The translations under genes and the position numbers were made by a program. Shown here in pieces: positions 1-5,989 of a stretch of DNA of 6,171 bases (position 1 is its first letter; every line of letters starts with the position of its first letter). Below the pieces are notes generated by a model. The model was not told the DNA's origin and made no database searches. It worked only from the letters and a program-made list of their open reading frames with translations. Origin of the DNA: Gracilibacteraceae bacterium (lineage in GTDB: Bacteria > Bacillota > Desulfitobacteriia > Desulfitobacteriales > Syntrophobotulaceae). The stretch is from NCBI GenBank assembly GCA_031263945.1, contig JAISEW010000076.1, positions 1-6,171 on the forward strand, read 5' to 3'.

Positions 1-3000
1 ACGGTCAGATCGGCGGCAGCTGAGTTGTAATCCCCGTCGCCCTGCTTGTGCGCCCGGATGATGGCGGTGCCGGCCTGCAGGATGCTGACGTCGTCATGGA
101 TGGTGTAAAACGTGATCACCGTGTCGCCGGCGACCTGGTAATAATCGACGCTGCCCGTGCCCTGCCCGCCGGAAACTTCCGGCAGCAGGAAATTCGGATC
201 GCCGTAAGTCTTCACGATCGTGGTTTCGGGAAAATCAAAGCCGGTTTGCTGCGCTTTGGTTATCTCGTAGGCAAAGACGAAGTCAATATCACCGTTATAA
301 TTATCCTTCGCGGCCGGCCAGTACTCAGCTTCCAAATTTTGTAATCCGCCCGGCACGTTCGGCCAGTCATACTCGGCGATCTGCATACTGCCTGACTGGC
401 GCACGGCGACGGTGGCCAGCGTCACGCCGTTAGCGGTGAAGGTGACGGTCCCCGGCGGCAACTCCAGCGTGTTGCTGAAAACAGCCGTCAGCCGGACCGT
501 TTCGCCGGCGACCGGATGCCCGCTGGGCAGATCCGTTTCCAGCATGACGGCGATATCGCGAGGGATTATCTCGAAGGGCGCGGCGGCGGTTTTTTCCGCG
601 TAATTGGGATCGGTCGTCGTGACGACCACTTCATAATGGCCCGCGTTGACGGGGGGCGTGGCGCTGAGCGGGTAAACCGTGCCGCCGGTCCCGCGGTACT
701 CGATTTTATAGCTCTGGGCGCTTTTGATGCTGACATGCGAAACCTCATAGGGGTGGCCGTTATATTCCCGGTCGATTTGCGGATCGACCGCCACCGCGGC
801 GGCGTCGCTCTTGGTCACGGCATAAGCGAGATCGGCTTTGCTCTCTTTATGCGCTTTGTCGCCGTAAAAACGCGCCTCAAAGACGATGTTTTTGACGGCG
901 TCAGGCGTATAGGCGATAGCGGCCGTATGGCCCGTGATATATTGGCTGCCGATAGGAACGCCGTCCGCAAAGAAATAAACCATGCTCTTGGGATCATAGG
1001 CTACTTGCGGATCCAGTTCCGCGGTCAGAGTGACCGGGCTGCCGTAAGACTGGCTGCCGGTCGGCTGAGCGGCCAAAGTCATGCCGCTGATCCTTTTATT
1101 CATCACATAGGGGCCGAACCGCCCTTCCGCCTTATTGCCGGCGTTATCCGCGGCTTGCCAGTGGATAAAATGGGTGCCGTCGTCTTCCAGAAAAACGGCG
1201 CGGGAGGATGTTGGTAAATATTGGCTCCACTGAGCGGCGGTCGGGGCCGCGGTGGAATTCGTCAGCGCGAACCGCTGTTCCTTCAGCCCGCTTCCGCCCT
1301 GGTCCTTGAATCTCAGGTTGATGATGGTATCCTGGGTGAAATTACCGGTAGGCGGCGCGGCCGCCGCGGTGGGCGGGCTCGTGTCCTGGATCACGTCCAG
1401 CGGGCGGGTGAAAGACTGGGAGACGCCGTTTTTACTCGTCACCGTCAGCGTCACCCGGTAAGCGCCGACGGGCAAACCCGCAACGTTATGGTTCCCTTCG
1501 GCGCTGCCGGTCAGGGACAGGCCGCCGTAAGCGGCGCCGTCTTTGGTCACCTGGAAGTCATATTTGGTGATGGGGTCGCCGTACAGATCATAGCTGTCGT
1601 TGATGATATCGACCGCCTGACCGCCCGTTCCCTTGACGATCAAAGACGGCTCCAGCGTGAAGTAGGCGTAGGGCGGATTCGCGTCGGCCGGGTCGACGTA
1701 GCCGCAGCTCAGCTGACGCGCCACGGTCGCGGTCGCGCCGTATTTATCGGTCACGGTCAGCGTCACCAGATAAGTGTGCCCGTCCTCAAGAGTCCCGGGC
1801 AGGCCGGGCTTCGGTTTGTCCATCGTGGCCACGTCGATGTAGGTATATTCACTTTTCACGATGCCGTTGCTGCTGCGGTCGTCCGGGTCGAAAGACTTCG
1901 CGTCGCTGAACTGAGGATTCTTGCGGTCGCTCATGTCCACATCCAGCCGCGCCGTGGGCGCCCGGTGTACGGTAACGCTGTTGATGAGGTCGTCACAGTA
2001 GTAAATATCATAAACGCCGGGTAAATAAAAACGGAAATCCAGATCGGACATGTACTGGCCACTGAGGATATGAGTTCCTTCCGTGCCGTCATCCCAGCCG
2101 AGTTCGTCCGTCGGCCGGTGGACGATCTTCCATTTGCCTTGCGGCCATTCGGCGTCCGCTGTTCCTTCCTTATCCGCGCCGCTCACATCCAGCGCGACGT
2201 TGTCCGTGACGAGAAAAGCCGTTACCGTGTTGTTTTGCCAGTAACGGGCGTAAATCTCATCGGCGATCTTCTGGATCTGCTGGTCGAAAGTCTTGGTGGC
2301 CGCATCGTCTACATTGATGACCGCGCCTTTCAGACTGTGTTTTCCCAGAAAACCCTCGGTGGCCTTGGCGTTCACCCCGCCGCACCAGCCGAAATAATAG
2401 ATGTCGTCCGTGGTGAGACGGGCTAAGAGTTCGGCGGTTATGCCGCTTCTGGCAAAATCGTCGATAGGATCCTCGTTCAGATTGACCAGATATTTCTGCG
2501 TATTCTGATGCCACTCCGGTTCCCGCACGACTTCCGACAGCTTGCGCACGAGCTCCATATCCATGGACAGATGCTGCAGAGCCAGATGGGTCGGTTGATC
2601 GCAGTTATGGCTGCGATAGGAACCCAGAGGGCCGAAGCCGAAATTCTTGATGAAACCGCGGTCCAAGAAGATCTGGGGCAGACCCGTCAAGTTTTTCTGC
2701 CCGTCTACCGCGTCGTTGGTCGTATTCCACTTGATGGGGAGATCCGCCTCCGCGATAGGCGTGACCAGCACGGAAGTGTCCGTGTGGCTTCCCCTGTACC
2801 AGGCCTTGATGGAGCCGGGCCGGGCCTCAAGCTTGATGCGCCGGAATTTGTCGACTGGGCTGTAAACATTGCTATAGGCAATCAGCTCCACATTGGCGGT
2901 GCCAAAATAGTTCATCCCTCCCTTATCGCGGGAGTGATGAAATCTTTTCGCGTCCATGTCTTTCAGTTTATAAATCTTCATCGCCTGGCCGCTGCCGCTG

Positions 3001-3674
3001 CCGCTGTATTCCAAAAAAAGAAGATAGCCGTTTATCTTCTGCCCGGCTCCATAGGCGCCGGTGATATCCGTGTTAAAGAGGAAGCCCACTCCGTCCAGAG
3101 CGTCATAGGCCAGATCTTCCTGGATCGCGAATTCAAACGTTTTCTTGGTCGCCTGGTCGTTATCCAAAAAACGGAAGTCGATATACCCGCCTCTAGGGTA
3201 ACCGTAAAAATCCATCGTGGCGCCGTTGTTCGACTCTTTCATATGTGCCGGAAAGTTGTTATAGGGATGGGCCGATCTTTCGCCCTCATTTTTTTCCGTA
3301 TACACATGCTTGGCGTCGCTGATTTCTTCAACACCGTTGAAGTTGGTGTGGTCATAGGCCCACCACTGAAAAGCGGAGGTCATGTTGTTGTTCACGGCCC
3401 TGGCCGCCGTGATATAAAGGTCTTCTCTGGGCATAGCCGGATTTTTGGCCTCCAGCTTTTGGCGCAGATCGGCCTCAAAATTGGAATAATCCACATAAGT
3501 GGGACCGACGGCCAGCGCCACGTCAACTTTATTGGTCACATGCACGCCCACCGTCGGCACGGCGGCCGCCACGGCCGCAGGCACGGAAAACGGGGGCAAT
3601 ATCATCGCCAATATGACAAAAAGCGCCACCATTCTTTTTCTGTTCACCGCGCTGCTCCTTCCGTTAATATCCAT
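1..3674 (-). CDS. Giant secreted multi-domain Ig/PKD/MBG-repeat surface protein (3' end beyond window)
   Basis: An unbroken reading frame of 1224 codons runs from ATG at 3674 to the left edge with no stop. Residues 1-38 are a signal peptide: a basic NRKR stretch, the hydrophobic MVALFVILAMILPPF, and AVAA near the cleavage site. Residues about 45-330 (including DALDGVGFLFNTD) look beta-rich and could be a jelly-roll. Residues about 355-485 alternate strands and helices (YLVNLNEDP, DIYYFGWCGG, GAVINVD, then a helix), a possible VWA/Rossmann-like fold without a visible MIDAS motif. Then come a PKD-like domain (570-655, SFDPDD and YLVTLTVTDKYG), a second PKD/Ig-like domain (668-762), an Ig-like domain (766-862, DNAGNKAEG), an Ig_5-like domain (865-955), an MBG-like domain (960-1038, YNGHPYEV and NAGHYEV), another Ig-like domain (1040-1137), and an MBG domain (1140 onwards, KTYGDPNF and GDGDYNSA). 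Such chains form stalks in surface adhesins. The anchor is not in the window, so attachment is unknown. Domain names come from motif recognition. Confidence 0.9.
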   Translation of the reverse strand, partial: MDINGRSSAVNRKRMVALFVILAMILPPFSVPAAVAAAVPTVGVHVTNKVDVALAVGPTYVDYSNFEADLRQKLEAKNPAMPREDLYITAARAVNNNMTSAFQWWAYDHTNFNGVEEISDAKHVYTEKNEGERSAHPYNNFPAHMKESNNGATMDFYGYPRGGYIDFRFLDNDQATKKTFEFAIQEDLAYDALDGVGFLFNTDITGAYGAGQKINGYLLFLEYSGSGSGQAMKIYKLKDMDAKRFHHSRDKGGMNYFGTANVELIAYSNVYSPVDKFRRIKLEARPGSIKAWYRGSHTDTSVLVTPIAEADLPIKWNTTNDAVDGQKNLTGLPQIFLDRGFIKNFGFGPLGSYRSHNCDQPTHLALQHLSMDMELVRKLSEVVREPEWHQNTQKYLVNLNEDPIDDFARSGITAELLARLTTDDIYYFGWCGGVNAKATEGFLGKHSLKGAVINVDDAATKTFDQQIQKIADEIYARYWQNNTVTAFLVTDNVALDVSGADKEGTADAEWPQGKWKIVHRPTDELGWDDGTEGTHILSGQYMSDLDFRFYLPGVYDIYYCDDLINSVTVHRAPTARLDVDMSDRKNPQFSDAKSFDPDDRSSNGIVKSEYTYIDVATMDKPKPGLPGTLEDGHTYLVTLTVTDKYGATATVARQLSCGYVDPADANPPYAYFTLEPSLIVKGTGGQAVDIINDSYDLYGDPITKYDFQVTKDGAAYGGLSLTGSAEGNHNVAGLPVGAYRVTLTVTSKNGVSQSFTRPLDVIQDTSPPTAAAAPPTGNFTQDTIINLRFKDQGGSGLKEQRFALTNSTAAPTAAQWSQYLPTSSRAVFLEDDGTHFIHWQAADNAGNKAEGRFGPYVMNKRISGMTLAAQPTGSQSYGSPVTLTAELDPQVAYDPKSMVYFFADGVPIGSQYITGHTAAIAYTPDAVKNIVFEARFYGDKAHKESKADLAYAVTKSDAAAVAVDPQIDREYNGHPYEVSHVSIKSAQSYKIEYRGTGGTVYPLSATPPVNAGHYEVVVTTTDPNYAEKTAAAPFEIIPRDIAVMLETDLPSGHPVAGETVRLTAVFSNTLELPPGTVTFTANGVTLATVAVRQSGSMQIAEYDWPNVPGGLQNLEAEYWPAAKDNYNGDIDFVFAYEITKAQQTGFDFPETTIVKTYGDPNFLLPEVSGGQGTGSVDYYQVAGDTVITFYTIHDDVSILQAGTAIIRAHKQGDGDYNSAAADLT

Positions 3675-3677
3675 TAT

Positions 3678-3687
3678 CCTCCTCCTT
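3678..3687 (-). promoter_or_regulatory. Shine-Dalgarno of the giant surface-protein gene
   Basis: On the minus strand the bases before ATG 3674 read AAGGAGGAGGATA. AAGGAGG lies 6 nt from the ATG and supports this start. A second site, GGAAGGAGC, lies inside the gene just before an in-frame GTG at 3647. That would give a protein 9 residues shorter, beginning MNRKRM, with a more typical signal peptide. The ATG has the stronger site and is preferred. Confidence 0.75.
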
Positions 3688-3740
3688 AATAGTAAAAATT
3701 AATCTTCTTTGTTAAAATTTTACCGGGAAAATAGACTCAG

Positions 3741-3809
3741 GTCCCGCGGATCGCGTCGGGGATCGATCGATCAGCACTTCCTGACTATGATCGCGCAAAA
3801 TACTGACTA
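3741..3809 (-). other. 5' leader of the giant gene with palindromes and direct repeats
   Basis: The predicted untranslated leader contains the self-complementary GATCGATCGATC (3761-3772) and an imperfect GC-rich inverted repeat in which CCCG (3743-3746) can pair with CGGG (3757-3760). The heptamer CTGACTA occurs twice, at 3781-3787 and 3803-3809, 22 bp apart, the second copy at the predicted transcription start. I recognise no known riboswitch consensus and see no run of T after the hairpin. It may be a structured leader or a protein-binding region, or it may be incidental. Confidence 0.3.
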
Positions 3810-3810
3810 C

Positions 3811-3839
3811 ATACTAGCATGTTTTTCGCGAAAACGCAA
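3811..3839 (-). promoter_or_regulatory. Predicted extended -10 promoter for the giant surface-protein gene
   Basis: On the minus strand there is a -35-like TTGCGT (3839-3834), a 17-nt spacer, and a -10-like TAGTAT (3816-3811) preceded by TGC, which gives an extended -10 motif. Transcription would start near 3804, leaving a leader of about 130 nt. The -35 matches consensus at only three positions, so the call rests on the spacing, the extended -10 and the position. Confidence 0.5.
3823..3834. repeat. 12-bp palindrome in the promoter spacer (candidate operator)
   Basis: TTTTCGCGAAAA is a perfect palindrome. It sits between the predicted -35 and -10 boxes of the giant gene and includes the last base of the -35. 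A dimeric repressor bound here would block the promoter. No regulator is encoded in the window, so the operator role is inference from position and symmetry. Confidence 0.35.
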
Positions 3840-4202
3840 GAAAAACCGCGGCTATTTTTGAGTTTTGCCAAAATAAATCTATATTTAATGCGATAAATAT
3901 TCAAAAAATAAAAAATTGATTCCAAAAGTAGGTTTTTCCGCCGAGTCGTCGAGGATTTACATCAATTATGTTAATTATGAATAGTTTTCACATTATGTTT
4001 TTGCGTTAAAGGGCTGTAAAATCAAGAACGTGAGAAAATGACCGGAATGCACGATGTTTGAGACTTTTGTGACCGCTTTATGCCTTATAAGTCCGTTTTA
4101 TATCGATCCGACCACGAATGATCTCCGCATGTCGTTTGATTGTATACTTTATAGTCGCGTTTGATAAACAATATGTACACGCGTTAAACCCGTTTAAAAT
4201 CG
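3840..4202. other. AT-rich intergenic region without a recognisable gene
   Basis: About 360 nt separate the ATPase stop codon from the predicted promoter of the giant gene. The composition is much more AT-rich than the flanking genes. Only very short reading frames are present, for example a 13-codon frame on the plus strand near 3968. I see no tRNA or rRNA pattern, no convincing intrinsic terminator and no mobile-element ends. Confidence 0.55.
4184..4197. repeat. Short inverted repeat just after the ATPase stop codon
   Basis: TTAAAC and GTTTAA flank a 2-nt CC centre, 5 nt downstream of the ATPase stop codon (TAA at 4205-4203, minus strand). The position suits a transcript end. The stem is AT-rich, the loop is too tight and no T-run follows, so it is not called a terminator. 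Confidence 0.3.
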
Positions 4203-5447
4203 TTAGGCCGTCAAGACGGATAGCGGCGCGACGTTCACCCCATCCGGCCTGCGGTGGGCGAACCCGTTCGCGGTAATCACGGCTAAGGCTGCGGGAGCTT
4301 TAGCTTTTTCGGTATCGATCTTATCCGCGAATTTCAAGAGATTTTTCGCGGCGGCGTCTGCCGCGCCGATTCCGAGCTTGATCTCAAACGCGCCCCAGGT
4401 CCCGTCCGCGTATTCCATGACGGCGTCGATCTCCAGCCCTCGCGAGTCGCGGTAATGGAACACCTTGCCGCCGCTGGCGGCGGCGTATATTTTTAAATCC
4501 CGTATCACAAGCGATTCAAACAGCAAGCCGAAATAGTTCAGGTCTGTCAGTTTATCCACCGAAAGCCCAAGTGCGCCCACCGCCATGGACGGGTCGGCAA
4601 AGTGGCGCTTTGGGGACTTGCGCAGCATATCCGCGGAACGGATATGCGTATTCCACGCCGGGAGGTTTTCAACGGCCATCAGGCGCTCCAGCGCGGAAAG
4701 GTATTCGGCCACCGTTTCATCGTCCAATCCGTCGCTGCCGCCCGTGTCTTTAGCCAGCACGGTCAGGGCGGCTTCGGTAGAAATGTTGCGCGCGAGGGAC
4801 TGGATCAGCCGCGTCACCTTATACGGGTCGCGGCGCTTCCCGGACACCTTGGAAAGATCCACTTCGGCAATCAAAGACACATAATCGCCGGCAAAGCGCA
4901 GTCCGTCCGCGGCGCTTGCCCCGATCAGGCCCGGCCAGCCCCCCAGCGTGATTTTTTCCGCAAGATCACCAAGCTCAAAGACTGCGCTTTCAGAGGTGGG
5001 AGGGGCGCCTTTCAGCAGGGCCGCCAGACTGACTTCTCCTGTGGACCAGCCTTTTTCGAAAAACGACATGGGGCGCATCCTGATCACGGAGAATCTTCCC
5101 GCGCCAGAATGCCGTCTGACCTTGTCGTCCGGCGTGGCGGAACCCGTCAGGATAAATTGACCCTTCTGTTTGCGCTCGTCCACTTCCCGGCGCACATAGT
5201 TCCATATTTGAGGATACTCCTGCCATTCATCCAAGAGGCGCGGGACGGTTCCCGCGAGGACGCTTCTGGGGTCGATCTCCATTTTTATCTTCACTTGCTC
5301 ATCGGCGTCAAACCGCACGACGCTCCCCGCGATTTGCGTCGCGGTTTCCGTTTTGCCGCAGCCCTTCGTTCCTTCAATCAGAACCGCGCCGGAGCTTTGC
5401 AGTCGCTCTGCCAGCGCTTGGTCCGCAAACCGTTTATGATATTCCAA
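4203..5447 (-). CDS. AAA_14/DUF4143 family ATP-binding protein
   Basis: The protein has 414 residues from TTG 5447, a usual length for this family. It has an N-terminal P-loop ATPase (AAA_14) and a C-terminal DUF4143 domain. Residues are counted from the upstream GTG at 5456; subtract 3 for the preferred start. Walker A is GTKGCGKT (29-36), the Walker B-like segment LLDEWQ (74-79), the sensor-like strand ILTGSAT (102-108), and the family motif RMRPMSFFE is at 126-134. GGWPGLI (172-178) follows. The C-terminus has YRDSRGLEIDAV (335-346) and AFEIKLG (356-362); D344, E358 and K360 fit the PD-(D/E)xK nuclease-like pattern of DUF4143. There is no signal peptide, so the protein is expected in the cytoplasm. 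The cellular role of this widespread family is poorly defined, and nuclease activity is unproven. It is divergent from the LRR genes and the control region between them carries tandem repeats. Confidence 0.92.
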   Translation of the reverse strand: MEYHKRFADQALAERLQSSGAVLIEGTKGCGKTETATQIAGSVVRFDADEQVKIKMEIDPRSVLAGTVPRLLDEWQEYPQIWNYVRREVDERKQKGQFILTGSATPDDKVRRHSGAGRFSVIRMRPMSFFEKGWSTGEVSLAALLKGAPPTSESAVFELGDLAEKITLGGWPGLIGASAADGLRFAGDYVSLIAEVDLSKVSGKRRDPYKVTRLIQSLARNISTEAALTVLAKDTGGSDGLDDETVAEYLSALERLMAVENLPAWNTHIRSADMLRKSPKRHFADPSMAVGALGLSVDKLTDLNYFGLLFESLVIRDLKIYAAASGGKVFHYRDSRGLEIDAVMEYADGTWGAFEIKLGIGAADAAAKNLLKFADKIDTEKAKAPAALAVITANGFAHRRPDGVNVAPLSVLTA

Positions 5448-5455
5448 AGTCGCCA

Positions 5456-5461
5456 CCTCCT
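5456..5461 (-). promoter_or_regulatory. Shine-Dalgarno that selects a TTG start for the ATPase
   Basis: AGGAGG ends at 5456 on the minus strand. The in-frame GTG at 5456 overlaps its last base, so ribosomes could not use this site for that codon. The in-frame TTG at 5447 lies 8 nt downstream, an ideal distance. The first in-frame ATG, codon 59 counted from the GTG, is beyond the Walker A motif and cannot be the start. Confidence 0.65.
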
Positions 5462-5471
5462 GTTTGGTATC

Positions 5472-5500
5472 AGCATATCACTCGAACCGCTAAAATGCAA
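5472..5500 (-). promoter_or_regulatory. Predicted extended -10 promoter of the ATPase gene
   Basis: On the minus strand there is a -35-like TTGCAT (5500-5495), a 17-nt spacer and a -10-like TATGCT (5477-5472) preceded by TGA, which forms an extended -10. The start point near 5465 would leave only a few bases before the Shine-Dalgarno. The innermost 23-bp repeat overlaps the -35 and spacer, which suggests regulated access. Confidence 0.45.
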
Positions 5501-5555
5501 TTCGATTATCCGCTAAAATATAATTCTGTTATCCGCTAAAATATTATTCCCCTTG
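5487..5555. repeat. Three 23-bp tandem repeats with CCGCTAAAAT core
   Basis: The 10-mer CCGCTAAAAT occurs at 5487-5496, 5510-5519 and 5533-5542, exactly 23 bp apart. Sequence after the core is also conserved: units 1 and 2 agree at 19 of 23 positions, and units 2 and 3 at about 17. On the minus strand the core reads ATTTTAGCGG, followed by ATAA in the two outer copies. The array lies directly upstream of the ATPase and overlaps its predicted promoter, like a multi-site operator. Spacing slightly over two helical turns would place bound proteins on nearly the same face of the DNA. Confidence 0.85.
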
Positions 5556-5560
5556 TTATT

Positions 5561-5583
5561 TCATAGTTCCGGAAAACCTATGA
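5561..5583. repeat. Inverted repeat upstream of the LRR operon promoter
   Basis: TCATAG (5561-5566) and CTATGA (5578-5583) form 6-bp arms around an 11-nt centre containing the self-complementary TTCCGGAA. The site lies about 28 bp upstream of the plus-strand -10 box, a distance used by activators, and just beyond the 23-bp repeats. A binding site is inferred; no regulator is visible. Confidence 0.35.
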
Positions 5584-5610
5584 GTGAGGACTATGGCACA
5601 CAAAAATTTG

Positions 5611-5616
5611 TATAAT
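5611..5616 (+). promoter_or_regulatory. Consensus -10 box of the LRR gene pair
   Basis: A perfect TATAAT sits 38 nt before the first LRR start codon. At 16-18 nt upstream only weak -35 candidates exist (GGACTA at 5588-5593), so the promoter may need an activator. A GGAGGT at 5623-5628 falls at the predicted transcript start and is probably not the ribosome site used. Confidence 0.45.
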
Positions 5617-5643
5617 CATTACGGAGGTCAAACGTCAGCCGAT

Positions 5644-5648
5644 GAGGT
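5644..5648 (+). promoter_or_regulatory. Ribosome binding site of the first LRR gene
   Basis: GAGGT lies 6 nt before ATG 5655 and supports that start. The nearby ATG at 5642 is followed by a stop after one more codon. Confidence 0.55.
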
Positions 5649-5654
5649 AATACC

Positions 5655-5966
5655 ATGGACACAGAGAAAAAGACAATCGTGAGGGACGGCGTAGTTTTTA
5701 CCAAAGATATGAAAACGCTGGTTTATTACCCTCCGGCCAAGGAAGGCTCCGCCTACGCCATCCCGGACGGTGTAACGCGGATCAAAGGCAGCGCCTTCCG
5801 TGACCATAGAAATCTGGCCAGCGTCGCCGTCCCGGACAGCGTGACGGTCATTGAAGGCGACATGTTTGCCTGGTTCGACCTGACGATCCGCGCCGGAGAG
5901 AATTCCTGCGCCGCCGAGTCCGCGCGGGATAAAGGGATTAAATTTGAGGCTGCTGGGGGAATCTGA
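5655..5966 (+). CDS. Short BspA-like leucine-rich-repeat protein
   Basis: The protein has 103 residues. It opens with a charged head (1-27; KTIVRDGV, then FT, DMKTLV and YYPP) that recurs in the next gene. One recognisable LRR_5/BspA unit follows at about 34-57 (IPDGVTRI, GSAFRD, NLASVAVP), then a second, abbreviated unit (PDSVTVIEGDMF, 60-71) that lacks the usual CxNL turn. The end (76-97; LTIRAGENS, then AAESARDKGIKFE) matches the C-terminal cap typical of BspA-like proteins. There is no signal peptide or membrane segment, so it is probably cytoplasmic or exported by an unseen route. Relatives usually carry several repeats, so this copy may be reduced by internal deletion while keeping head and cap. 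It lies 23 nt upstream of its paralogue, likely in one operon. LRRs usually bind proteins; the partner is unknown. Confidence 0.85.
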   Translation: MDTEKKTIVRDGVVFTKDMKTLVYYPPAKEGSAYAIPDGVTRIKGSAFRDHRNLASVAVPDSVTVIEGDMFAWFDLTIRAGENSCAAESARDKGIKFEAAGGI

Positions 5967-5973
5967 AGATGAT

Positions 5974-5982
5974 GGGAGGGAG
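5974..5982 (+). promoter_or_regulatory. Ribosome binding site of the second LRR gene
   Basis: The purine-rich GGGAGGGAG lies 7 nt before ATG 5990, within the 23-nt gap after the stop codon of the first LRR gene. This fits translation from a shared transcript. Confidence 0.6.
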
Positions 5983-5989
5983 AATAACC

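Noticed and set aside
516..2024. Two long plus-strand frames (516-1217 and 1221-2024)
   Set aside because: Both lie opposite the Ig/MBG-coding frame on the minus strand and show no plausible protein family. They are shadows.
2257..2514. 85-codon minus-strand frame
   Set aside because: It is in a different frame inside the giant gene and has no supporting ribosome site or family signal.
2508..3689. 393-codon open frame on the plus strand
   Set aside because: It is antisense to the giant secreted protein, whose frame shows a signal peptide and recognisable domains. The plus-strand translation has no coherent family features; long antisense frames are expected opposite GC-rich coding DNA.
3741..3804. 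Cyclic-di-GMP or other known riboswitch
   Set aside because: I could not find the conserved core bases of the common riboswitch classes; only generic palindromes are present.
3841..3859. Possible terminator: AAAAA and TTTTT around CCGCGG
   Set aside because: The stem can form only with a 2-nt loop or with a single strong pair plus mismatches, and it overlaps the upstream edge of the predicted promoter. It is too weak to call.
4602..5516. 304-codon plus-strand frame
   Set aside because: It is antisense to the ATPase, which has clear Walker A and DUF4143 motifs, and it runs across the ATPase start and the repeats.
5487..5555. CRISPR array
   Set aside because: The units are contiguous 23-bp tandem repeats with no unique spacers of normal length, and no cas gene is present.
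5611..5628. GGAGGT at 5623-5628 as ribosome site for a tiny frame at 5642
   Set aside because: The ATG at 5642 reaches a stop after one further codon, and the GGAGGT sits at the expected transcript start.
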